From an uncultured Rikenellaceae bacterium (GTDB lineage: Bacteria > Bacteroidota > Bacteroidia > Bacteroidales > Rikenellaceae), in NCBI GenBank assembly GCA_947038135.1, contig CAMQVM010000133.1:1-5382 (forward strand): a DNA stretch of 5,382 bases, given 5' to 3'. The translations under genes and the position numbers were made by a program. A model generated the notes under the pieces. The model was not told the DNA's origin and did not search any database. It saw only the letters and a program-made list of their open reading frames with translations. Numbering within the stretch: the first letter of the stretch is position 1; the number at the start of each line of letters is the position of its first letter. Shown here in pieces: positions 1 through 5,382 of this stretch.

Positions 1-271
1 ATTCTGAAAATGAGTAAATATCCCATAAATGCCATCTTTCGTGGTTGCTTTTAAATATTGGCTATGCACTTAATTAAAAAGAAAGTAGCCGCTTTGTGTC
101 AAGTTTAATGAGTTAGAATATGCGTAATGGCACAACTGTGTTATAAGTTAATATAAAGTTGAGAGCGCCGACAAAACAGATCGACAGCAGGGGTATTAAT
201 AGAGTCTATTAGACCAGTTGAGATCATTTTAAATTGCGAAATGCTTCATTATTTTCGAGATCACGACTCAC
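1..271. other. Non-coding or decayed stretch at left edge
   Basis: No gene can be supported here. Short frames run off the left edge on both strands: a plus frame ends at TAA 52-54, and all three minus frames stay open over the last 50 or so bases, so none is preferred. Positions 160-280 are less AT-rich than the following 400 bases and contain short broken frames on both strands, as expected of decayed coding or mobile DNA. No terminal inverted repeat, target duplication or transposase motif was recognised, so a mobile origin is only a guess. Confidence 0.4.
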
Positions 272-503
272 TTACATACTAAAGTGTGCTTCGTTCACCC
301 TAACTCTAAATTCTTTGTATTTCATCAATTTATCTACTATCTCCTTTAATTTGTATTTTATTAGTTTTTCAATGTCCTCTAATTGCAATTTGGCGAAATA
401 ATCATCTGTTTTTTGGAGATGATAGTTGGTGCAGATGGTAATTGCATTACGGTAAATAACTCTTAATATATTGTATTAGAGCTTTATATATGTAATTGTG
501 CAT
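272..503 (-). pseudogene. Possible remnant of an unrecognised protein gene
   Basis: On the minus strand a frame stays open for 67 codons from just after TAA (476-478) to a TAA at 272-274. It has no ATG near its beginning; the only in-frame ATGs lie close to the end. The translation looks protein-like: it contains TDDYFAKLQLEDIEKL, then a lysine-rich amphipathic helix-like run, and ends in RVRVNEAHFSM. In the next frame an ATG at 503-501 opens an 18-codon peptide (starts MHNYIYKALIQYIKSYLP, stop 447-449) that overlaps the longer frame, so one frameshift would join them into a protein of about 75 residues. I do not recognise the family. The missing start and apparent frameshift suggest a decayed or truncated gene, perhaps from a mobile element. 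A chance open frame in AT-rich DNA is a real alternative. Confidence 0.3.
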
Positions 504-553
504 TTTAATTTTAAAGCCAATAAGTGTTAATAGTTAATTGTGCTATTGTTATA

Positions 554-590
554 GTAATCTGTATTTTTCAGTGTAATTGTAATCTGTATT
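554..590. repeat. Tandem-like 12-bp direct repeat
   Basis: GTAATCTGTATT occurs at 554-565 and again at 579-590, a 25-bp period. Similarity continues past each copy (TTTCAGT after the first, GCAGT after the second). TAATTGT also recurs nearby at 493, 535 and 574. The repeats lie 75-110 bp upstream of the predicted promoter of the peptidase gene, where a regulator could bind, but no known site is recognised. Confidence 0.45.
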
Positions 591-616
591 GCAGTATTTT
601 AATTAAAATATTGCAA
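589..616. promoter_or_regulatory. 28-bp near-perfect palindrome, candidate operator
   Basis: The core TATTTTAATTAAAATA (595-610) is a perfect 16-bp palindrome. The flanks TTGCAG (589-594) and TTGCAA (611-616) extend it to 28 bp with a single mismatched pair. TTGCAAAAAA then occurs directly at 611-620 and 630-639. TTGCA boxes therefore sit at 589, 611 and 630, with one more at 671 inside the -7 region; the spacings are 22, 19 and 41 bp, near multiples of the helical repeat. This would suit a dimeric regulator of the downstream lipoprotein gene. Function is inferred; the symmetry is seen directly. AT-rich composition makes chance palindromes more likely. Confidence 0.4.
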
Positions 617-643
617 AAAAGTCATTAATTTGCAAAAAATACA

Positions 644-673
644 ATTGTTTATCAAAATAAATAATTATATTTG
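644..673 (+). promoter_or_regulatory. Bacteroidota-type promoter for the M60 lipoprotein
   Basis: TATATTTG at 666-673 matches the TAnnTTTG -7 element used by the Bacteroidota primary sigma factor. ATTG at 644-647 is a partial match to the TTTG -33 element, with 18 bp between them, slightly short. Transcription would begin near 680, giving a leader of about 35 nt with no Shine-Dalgarno sequence, which is normal in this phylum. Confidence 0.55.
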
Positions 674-688
674 CATAATTATTTATTT
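655..688. repeat. 14-bp perfect inverted repeat across the -7 element
   Basis: The arms at 655-668 and 675-688 are exact reverse complements, separated by ATTTGC (669-674), which is part of the -7 element. The repeat would cover both the -7 box and the expected start point, so a protein bound here would block initiation. The arms are entirely A and T, so chance symmetry is possible. Confidence 0.4.
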
Positions 689-715
689 GTTTAATGTTAT
701 ATTATTTATTGAATT

Positions 716-3517
716 ATGAGTTTAAGATTACTAATTGCTAGTGCAGTGTCAGTCCTGCTATTTTATGGCTGTACGAAAGATGCACCAGAAGAAACACCCT
801 ATTTTGAGATTGAAGAGACATATTTGAGCTTAGATACAGATCAAAAGGCCGTAGTCAAACGTATTCCAGCCAAGACGAATCTTGATTGGGCTACAAAAGT
901 TACATCTACATCGAACCAGTCATGGTGCAAAGCAGTGTGTGATGCTTCTGAGGGTGTAGTTTTAATATCTTTAGAGAAGTCTACTGATGATGGACTGCGT
1001 GAATGTACTGTTGTAATTAAATCAACAGTTAATGAGTATACTGTAAAAATCAGACAGTTGGGAGCAGGTCCTATGATCTTAGTGAGCGCCCCCACCGAAA
1101 TTGTGAGTGAAGATGGTGGAGTAGTGAAGATTAAAGTAACTGCTAATGTAAAGTATTCCATGGTCAAATCAGATAATAGCGACTGGTTTACAGAGTCCGT
1201 AACTAGGGCTATGGAAGAGAATGTATATACATGGAATGCAGAGCCAAGCACGCTATTTGAAAAGCGAAGTGTATTACTTAAATATGCATCTGCTGAGAAT
1301 GCTGCATCTGCTGAGTGTACAATTACACAAGATAAAATATCTGGAAATCCAAGTGATGTTATTATACCCGAAGATATTAAATATGTGCCAAGTAGTGGTC
1401 GTTCTTCTGAGGCTAATCCAGGATCAGAAATAGAAAATACGTTCAACGGTACATTCACAACGTCTGATAATGACATATATCACTCTATATGGTATCAGTC
1501 AGCAGCCTTTCCAGTGGAGCTTGAATACTTTTTTGACACTAAACCCGATTTAGATTATCTGATTTGTCATCCACGTAAAGGTAATGGTAATATTGGTAAA
1601 GTTAAAATATCGGCTGTAACGGAGCAAAGTGGAACGTATTATGAGATAGGTGAGTATGACTTCAAAATGCAAGATGCAATAAGTAAGGTGACATTACCTA
1701 ATTTAAAAAAGGTTCTTAGTATAAAGTTCGAGGTGTTAAGTGGCTCAGGTGATTACGTGAGTTGTTCAGAGATGGAGTTTTTTCAGAGGAATCTTGAAGG
1801 TGGAATTAATGGGCAGCTGTTGTCAGTATTTACTGATATAACATGTACTGAAGTGAAACAAAATGTTACGGTAGAGATGATAAAAACCCTTCCTGATTAT
1901 TTTGCACTTCTAGCTACTGAGATACAAAATGGCACTTATGATAAATATGAGAAAAGTTTCCGTATAAGAGATTATGATGCTTATAGTAATATAGATGAGT
2001 GGGCTGATAATTTGATGACAAAGAAGTATTCAAACCTTGATAACTGTATGGGGATTTATGCTAATGCAGGAGATGAAATCATTGTTCTTGTTGGAGATAC
2101 TCATGGAGTACAGGTGAGCTTACAATCTATCGAAGAGGTGTTGCCAAATGGAGATACTTATCTGTTGAACGAAGGTGTAAATAAAATTAAGATCAAAAAC
2201 AAAGGAATGTTGTTCTTAATGTACAACACTGCTATACCAGCATCGCCTATCAAGGTGCATATCCCTCTGGGAAGTGGAATAGTGACTGGTTTTTTCGATC
2301 TTGCAGAACATGAATCAGATGCAAAATATGCAGAGTTACTGCAAAAGGCTAGCTATAAATATTTCTTTGTTAGAGGTGAGAAAATAATATTTTATTTTCA
2401 TCGTCAATCACTGTTAGATGTTGTTCCTGGTCAAATAGTGGCAGCTGTGAATCTATGGGATAACATGGTAGGATGGCAGCAAGAGCTTATGGGTATTGAG
2501 GCATATAGACCTCATAAAGTCAATAATCACATTATGGCTGTCTCTATTGAAGAGGGTTATATGTGGGCTTCTGATTACCGTATGGGTTTTATTCATACCT
2601 ATTTACATAATATACTACTGCCTGATAATGTTATGGCAGCAGCTGATAATGCGTGGGGTCCATCTCATGAAATGGGGCATATACATCAAAAAGCAATAAA
2701 TTGGCCTGGTGCAACTGAATCGTCTAATAACCTATTTTCAAACTACTCTATATATAACTTAGGCAAATATTGTTCAAGAGGTTCAGAGCTGAGCAAGTTA
2801 GCTACTTCTCGTTTTGTCGATAAAAATTGTTGGGCTAAAATGGAAAACGCTGAAGGAGGTGAGGATACTGAGTTGCATATGCGTATGAATTGGCAGTTGT
2901 GGAACTATTTTCATCGTTGTGGCTATAAACCAAACTTTTGGCAAGAGGTGTTTATTGAGCTTCGTAAGCCTGAGAATAGAATTGTAGAGTCAAATCCAGG
3001 TGATGCACAGATGAAATTCGTCTTGGCTGTTTGTAAGGTGTCAAACCAAAATTTCACTGACTTTTTTGAGATGTGGGGTTTTTTCGAACCTATTGATATA
3101 ATGATAAATCAATATGGTGATTTCAAATATACTGTTACGCCTGAGATGATAGCAAATGTGAAGCAAACAATAAGTTTATATCCTGCTCCTAAGCACGCTA
3201 TTCAGTATCTTGAAGATAGAAAAAAAGGTCAGCTAGGTGCTGAAAGCTACAAAGTAGGTAACGTTGGTCATTATACGCAGTTCGAAAAAGGTGCTGCAGG
3301 TATAACTAAAAAAATTACCTGTTCGCAAGATGGTAACAGTATAACTATAAATGATGGCAATGAAGCTGTTGCTTTTGAGGTGTATGATGCTAAAGGCGAG
3401 TTGGTGTTTTTCTCTAATTTTTATAAGTTTGTTATACCATCATCAATTCCTTTAGATGGTATAATATTTAAAGCTGTAGCAGCGGACGGCACTAGAGTGG
3501 ATATCACTAAAAATTAG
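716..3517 (+). CDS. M60-like zinc metallopeptidase lipoprotein (BACON, F5/8 type C)
   Basis: Probable surface-exposed protease of mucin-type or other O-glycosylated host proteins. Residues 1-18 form a hydrophobic signal sequence and Cys19 (FYGC) is the likely lipidated residue, followed by acidic KDAPEE. Next come two BACON domains (about 30-116 and 120-206, with W70 and W157 in the usual place), a discoidin/F5-8 type C-like domain (219-359), an M60 N-terminal module (about 360-514), the M60 catalytic domain (515-790), and a C-terminal beta-rich module (about 800-933). HEMGH at 651-655 supplies two zinc-binding histidines and Glu652 as catalytic base; Glu668 in GATESSNN is the likely third ligand, 12 residues on. 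All key residues are present. The start is firm because TGA lies two codons upstream. The gene stands alone, without SusC/SusD or glycosidase partners. BACON and discoidin modules in this family usually bind glycans. Substrate specificity is inferred from the family. Confidence 0.95.
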   Translation: MSLRLLIASAVSVLLFYGCTKDAPEETPYFEIEETYLSLDTDQKAVVKRIPAKTNLDWATKVTSTSNQSWCKAVCDASEGVVLISLEKSTDDGLRECTVVIKSTVNEYTVKIRQLGAGPMILVSAPTEIVSEDGGVVKIKVTANVKYSMVKSDNSDWFTESVTRAMEENVYTWNAEPSTLFEKRSVLLKYASAENAASAECTITQDKISGNPSDVIIPEDIKYVPSSGRSSEANPGSEIENTFNGTFTTSDNDIYHSIWYQSAAFPVELEYFFDTKPDLDYLICHPRKGNGNIGKVKISAVTEQSGTYYEIGEYDFKMQDAISKVTLPNLKKVLSIKFEVLSGSGDYVSCSEMEFFQRNLEGGINGQLLSVFTDITCTEVKQNVTVEMIKTLPDYFALLATEIQNGTYDKYEKSFRIRDYDAYSNIDEWADNLMTKKYSNLDNCMGIYANAGDEIIVLVGDTHGVQVSLQSIEEVLPNGDTYLLNEGVNKIKIKNKGMLFLMYNTAIPASPIKVHIPLGSGIVTGFFDLAEHESDAKYAELLQKASYKYFFVRGEKIIFYFHRQSLLDVVPGQIVAAVNLWDNMVGWQQELMGIEAYRPHKVNNHIMAVSIEEGYMWASDYRMGFIHTYLHNILLPDNVMAAADNAWGPSHEMGHIHQKAINWPGATESSNNLFSNYSIYNLGKYCSRGSELSKLATSRFVDKNCWAKMENAEGGEDTELHMRMNWQLWNYFHRCGYKPNFWQEVFIELRKPENRIVESNPGDAQMKFVLAVCKVSNQNFTDFFEMWGFFEPIDIMINQYGDFKYTVTPEMIANVKQTISLYPAPKHAIQYLEDRKKGQLGAESYKVGNVGHYTQFEKGAAGITKKITCSQDGNSITINDGNEAVAFEVYDAKGELVFFSNFYKFVIPSSIPLDGIIFKAVAADGTRVDITKN

Positions 3518-3591
3518 TTGATGACATTTAAGATATTCAGAAATGTGTGCTTTTGTACATAGATCATATTTTAGTTGTTATAAGCCAAAAT

Positions 3592-3642
3592 TAATATAAA
3601 TGAGGCAGTAATCCAAATCGGATTACTGCCTCATTTATATTA
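3592..3642. terminator. Bidirectional terminator between convergent genes
   Basis: A perfect 23-bp stem (3592-3614 with 3620-3642) closes the 5-nt loop AAATC. The GC-richer upper part is GGCAGTAATCC paired with GGATTACTGCC, and the lower part is A/T only, so each strand has an A-rich entry and a T-rich exit. It lies 74 nt after the peptidase stop and about 113 nt after the stop of the opposing gene, so it can end both transcripts. There is no long uninterrupted T run on either side. No other conserved feature is seen in 3518-3755. Confidence 0.8.
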
Positions 3643-3755
3643 TATACTAAAAGTTTTATGAGTCTGTTACAATTTACCTGATAGTAATAATATCCTATCG
3701 TTACTAAGGTTATTATACAACAACAGCCCAACTTACAGTTATAACCACAAGCTAT

Positions 3756-4784
3756 CTACTTCTCTTCTTTATAGTAAACTTTATAAAATTTACCCTTTTC
3801 ATCTTCGCCATTCTCAATCATCTTTCTGTCTCCATGTACATATATATGAAAATTTTTGTCTAGTTTGATGATGCTTTTTAGAGATGCAGCCTGTTTACGT
3901 ACTGCGGTATCTGAAATATTGAAAGTATCTGAAATCTCTATGTCTCTTTCTCGCTGGTAGCTCTCTTTATATTGAGTAAAGCTCTCTATAACCTCTGGCT
4001 GCTCCATCACCTCATTTGTAAACTCGCCAAGGTCGAAAGAGTCTTTCTCCTTGAAAAATTTAACCGACTTGTTTAATAAGTCAGCTTGGTCGGCTTTTGA
4101 TACATCAAAGTGTTGTGGTAGCTCTTTTGTGACGAAGTTTTTACACATAGCAAGGGTGTTTTGTGTGTTGTAGTACTCGTCTTGTCGCTGTCTAACATTT
4201 AAAAAATCATCTACCCAATAGTGCGCCTCTGCTCCTTTGTTGGTGTTGTCTATTATCGAAACAATATATCCATTTTCTCTGTCAGTGTCAAATATCAAAC
4301 ACCCTTTGTCAAGCTTATTGATGTTCACACCCTGCTGGCTCTCTATCTCTAAGCCGTCGTTTGATGGGTATACTTTCAAAAATGTATCTTTGTTTTCAGA
4401 CTTAAAAAGCCCTATGGCATCGAGAGTTTCGCCATTTAGAACACATTCACTAAAATATACTACATAAAATTCACCACCTTTGATTTTAGGGTGGGTGCTC
4501 TGCTCATATAAATGCTTAGCCAAATTTATCGACTGCTCATGTAGAGTTGCTGGCTTGTCAAATATAGTTGTTACATAGCTGTAAACTTCATTGAGGTTTA
4601 TATCTGTTTCGTGGTGCAGGTTGAAATATTCTGTCGACTTAAAAGGTGTTAAAAAATAGGATGATAATAAGGCATTCATCTCATCATCTAGCTCTAAATT
4701 TGTTTTAGAGTATAAGCAAGCATCGTTTGCGCATTTATTCCCTACGTTGTGTAGGGCTAGTTCAAATATCTCTGTACATTCCAT
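3756..4784 (-). CDS. Nucleoid-associated protein, NdpA/YejK (NA37) family
   Basis: Cytoplasmic DNA-associated protein of the 37-kDa nucleoid-associated family. The E. coli member YejK binds the nucleoid and has been linked to topoisomerase IV and gyrase; the role in Bacteroidota is poorly known. At 342 residues it is close to the usual family length of about 335-350. Recognisable parts are the beta-strand core around 103-167 (GGEFYVVYFS, then LDAIGLFKSE and CLIFD), the conserved AHYWVDDFL segment around W190 with the following helix (residues 196-216), a basic and acidic helical middle part, and a lysine-rich C-terminus ending KVYYKEEK. There is no signal peptide or membrane segment. The start is set by an in-frame TAG two codons upstream. 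No Shine-Dalgarno is present, as expected. The gene is monocistronic here and converges on the peptidase gene. Such genes are common housekeeping genes in this phylum but also occur in accessory regions. Confidence 0.92.
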   Translation of the reverse strand: MECTEIFELALHNVGNKCANDACLYSKTNLELDDEMNALLSSYFLTPFKSTEYFNLHHETDINLNEVYSYVTTIFDKPATLHEQSINLAKHLYEQSTHPKIKGGEFYVVYFSECVLNGETLDAIGLFKSENKDTFLKVYPSNDGLEIESQQGVNINKLDKGCLIFDTDRENGYIVSIIDNTNKGAEAHYWVDDFLNVRQRQDEYYNTQNTLAMCKNFVTKELPQHFDVSKADQADLLNKSVKFFKEKDSFDLGEFTNEVMEQPEVIESFTQYKESYQRERDIEISDTFNISDTAVRKQAASLKSIIKLDKNFHIYVHGDRKMIENGEDEKGKFYKVYYKEEK

Positions 4785-4819
4785 TATCTATATTATTATG
4801 CGATTAAGGTTGACAACAA

Positions 4820-4827
4820 TACCTTTG
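4820..4827 (+). promoter_or_regulatory. Candidate rightward -7 promoter element
   Basis: TACCTTTG fits the TAnnTTTG -7 consensus and faces right, toward the interrupted frame at 4917-5144. TATG at 4797-4800, 19 bp upstream, is only a weak -33 candidate. An 11-base T run follows at 4838-4848. Confidence 0.3.
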
Positions 4828-4855
4828 GTCGGGTATGTTTTTTTTTTTGATGTAA

Positions 4856-4863
4856 CAAAGATA
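4856..4863 (-). promoter_or_regulatory. Candidate -7 promoter element of the NdpA-family gene
   Basis: Read on the minus strand this is TATCTTTG, a full match to TAnnTTTG, and it points at the gene starting at 4784. Transcription would start near 4849, giving a leader of about 64 nt that begins with an 11-base A run (4848-4838). No good TTTG -33 element is seen at the expected distance, so strength is uncertain. Confidence 0.5.
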
Positions 4864-4871
4864 TACAAAAT

Positions 4872-4923
4872 AATGAAATAATAATAATTTCATTTACTGT
4901 TGTCTTTTCAACGGCAATGAAAT
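4872..4923. repeat. Three AATGAAAT boxes, two forming an inverted repeat
   Basis: AATGAAAT at 4872-4879 and ATTTCATT at 4887-4894 form an 8-bp inverted repeat with a 7-nt spacer. A third copy in direct orientation lies at 4916-4923 and covers the ATG of the small frame. The pair sits just upstream of the -7 element of the NdpA-family gene, where an operator could lie. No known regulator site is recognised. Confidence 0.35.
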
Positions 4924-5144
4924 TATTTATTGTTTTAGTACGAAACTTAATTATTCAATATTTAAAGTCGTAGATAATCGACAAGATACGAGTATTAATA
5001 ACGAGGGACGAAGGTGATTTAGGTAGTGTTTCAGTACGTAAAATGGTCAGTGATGGCGTTGTATTACATCTATTACCGTATAATATAAGTGTTGGTAATG
5101 ATATTGTGTATCAACCAGATGTTAAGGTTTTTCATGTTGCCTAA
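4917..5144 (+). pseudogene. Small reading frame interrupted by an in-frame TAG
   Basis: An ATG at 4917 opens a frame of 76 codons to TAA 5142-5144, with one in-frame TAG at 4971-4973 (codon 19). The 18 residues before it are hydrophobic and could be chance. The 56 after it look like genuine protein: they include IRVLITRDEGDLGSVSVRKM, then VLHLLPYN, and end in PDVKVFHVA, with varied, non-AT-driven codons. An in-frame ATG at 5064 could start only a 33-residue peptide. The shape of the last 45 residues loosely recalls the C-terminal end of S24/LexA-type peptidases, but the catalytic lysine context is not convincing, so I assign no function. It may be a decayed gene whose 5' part is lost or a gene broken by a nonsense mutation. 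Chance is the other possibility. Confidence 0.35.
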
Positions 5145-5158
5145 TTTAATATATTAAA
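5145..5158. repeat. 14-bp AT palindrome after the small frame
   Basis: TTTAATATATTAAA is a perfect palindrome starting directly after the TAA at 5142-5144 and followed by CTTTTT. It could be a weak hairpin with a short T run, but it has no GC pairs, so it would make a poor terminator. Confidence 0.3.
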
Positions 5159-5253
5159 CTTTTTGTGGTGAAAGGTATACTATGTAGGGAGATTCGCCAA
5201 ACGTTAAATATACTTATGTTCAACTATTTAGGTGTGGTTTTTATTAATAAATC
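5159..5253. other. Intergenic stretch without recognised features
   Basis: Together with the small frame and the hairpins on either side, this belongs to the 598-base region (4785-5382) that holds no intact gene. No coding frame, RNA gene or repeat could be supported in these bases. Confidence 0.5.
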
Positions 5254-5301
5254 ACCCCGAAAACAGAACTTATAGCTGTTTTTTGGGGTAATACAATTTT
5301 T
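5254..5301 (+). terminator. Candidate rightward hairpin terminator
   Basis: ACCCCGAAAACAG (5254-5266) pairs with CTGTTTTTTGGGGT (5276-5289), with one G-T pair or bulge, around a 9-nt loop. A T5 run (5297-5301) follows 7 nt after the stem, so the T tract is displaced. It would end transcripts coming from the left, including any from the small frame at 4917-5144. Confidence 0.4.
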
Positions 5302-5314
5302 ATTTACGCTTTTT

Positions 5315-5353
5315 AAAAAAAAGCGGTGCTCTAAAGAGCTCGCAAAAAGCACC
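5315..5353 (-). terminator. Intrinsic terminator for a minus-strand transcript from outside
   Basis: On the minus strand GGTGCT (5353-5348) pairs with AGCACC (5330-5325), then GC, then eight T residues (5322-5315). The loop itself holds a smaller GCTCT/AGAGC pairing. Stem followed by a T run is the normal intrinsic terminator layout and implies a leftward gene or small RNA whose body lies beyond 5382. Confidence 0.5.
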
Positions 5354-5376
5354 TATGCGCCTTAGGCGCTTGGTGG
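5349..5376. repeat. GC-rich hairpin at right edge
   Basis: GCGCC (5357-5361) and GGCGC (5365-5369) form a stem with loop TTA. CACC (5350-5353) and GGTG (5372-5375) can extend it across a small internal loop. CACC also takes part in the neighbouring terminator stem, so the two structures exclude each other. It is the most GC-rich part of the window and is cut by the window end. Confidence 0.45.
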
Positions 5377-5382
5377 CTCCCT

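Noticed and set aside
1..54. Open frame from the left edge ending at TAA 52-54, possible end of an upstream gene
   Set aside because: Only 17 codons, and three minus-strand frames are equally open over the same bases, so nothing favours it.
1221..1433. 70-codon plus-strand frame inside the peptidase gene
   Set aside because: It is out of frame with the real gene, has low-complexity composition and no independent start signals.
841..1476. 211-codon open frame on the minus strand opposite the BACON-encoding part of the peptidase gene
   Set aside because: It lies wholly antisense to a well-supported gene, its translation has no recognisable domain, and it mirrors the codon pattern of the plus strand.
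2496..2699. 67-codon hydrophobic frame inside the catalytic domain region
   Set aside because: It is a shifted frame over the highly conserved HEMGH region; the hydrophobic character comes from AT-rich codons.
4237..4467. 76-codon plus-strand frame opposite the NdpA-family gene
   Set aside because: It is an antisense shadow of a conserved gene with no domain of its own.
4810..4839. TTGACA and TATGTT with an 18-bp spacer, resembling an E. coli sigma-70 promoter
   Set aside because: The Bacteroidota primary sigma factor uses TTTG/TAnnTTTG elements instead, so the match carries little weight here.
4819..4848. ATACC/GGTAT mini-stem followed by an 11-base T run, resembling a plus-strand terminator
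   Set aside because: Only 5 bp of stem with a large loop, and no plus-strand gene ends upstream; it lies in the leader of the minus-strand gene.
5303..5382. Minus-strand open frame running in from the right edge and ending in FFKKRK
   Set aside because: It runs through several overlapping hairpins and a terminator-like T run, so structure explains the sequence better than coding.

Overview
The window looks like chromosomal DNA from a low-GC member of the Bacteroidota, most likely order Bacteroidales. Three things point there: a lipoprotein built of BACON, discoidin-like and M60-like peptidase modules; TAnnTTTG-type promoter -7 elements; and genes without Shine-Dalgarno sequences in AT-rich leaders. 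No rRNA, tRNA, CRISPR array or intact insertion sequence was recognised.

Layout: positions 1-715 hold no intact gene. Inside them a minus-strand stretch (272-503) reads like the decayed end of a protein gene. Positions 554-690 form an AT-rich, repeat-dense control region ending in a promoter for the gene that follows. Positions 716-3517 (+) encode a 933-residue secreted lipoprotein with two BACON domains, an F5/8 type C-like (discoidin) domain and an M60-like zinc metallopeptidase domain with an intact HEMGH...E motif, so a probable mucin or O-glycoprotein protease. Positions 3756-4784 (-) encode a 342-residue nucleoid-associated protein of the NdpA/YejK (NA37) family. The two genes converge on a perfect 23-bp stem with a 5-nt loop (3592-3642) that can serve both as terminator.

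Upstream of the NdpA-family gene, two -7 elements face opposite ways. The rightward one leads to a short reading frame (4917-5144) that looks coding but carries an in-frame TAG, so it is either a pseudogene or two unrelated frames. The right edge (5254-5382) is a cluster of hairpins, including a convincing terminator for a minus-strand transcript entering from outside the window.

The two intact genes are not an operon and have no evident shared task: one is a cell-surface enzyme for host glycoproteins, the other a cytoplasmic DNA-associated protein. I see no clear new multi-gene system. The most open questions are the phased TTGCA boxes and palindromes before the peptidase gene, the interrupted frame at 4917-5144, and the structured right edge.
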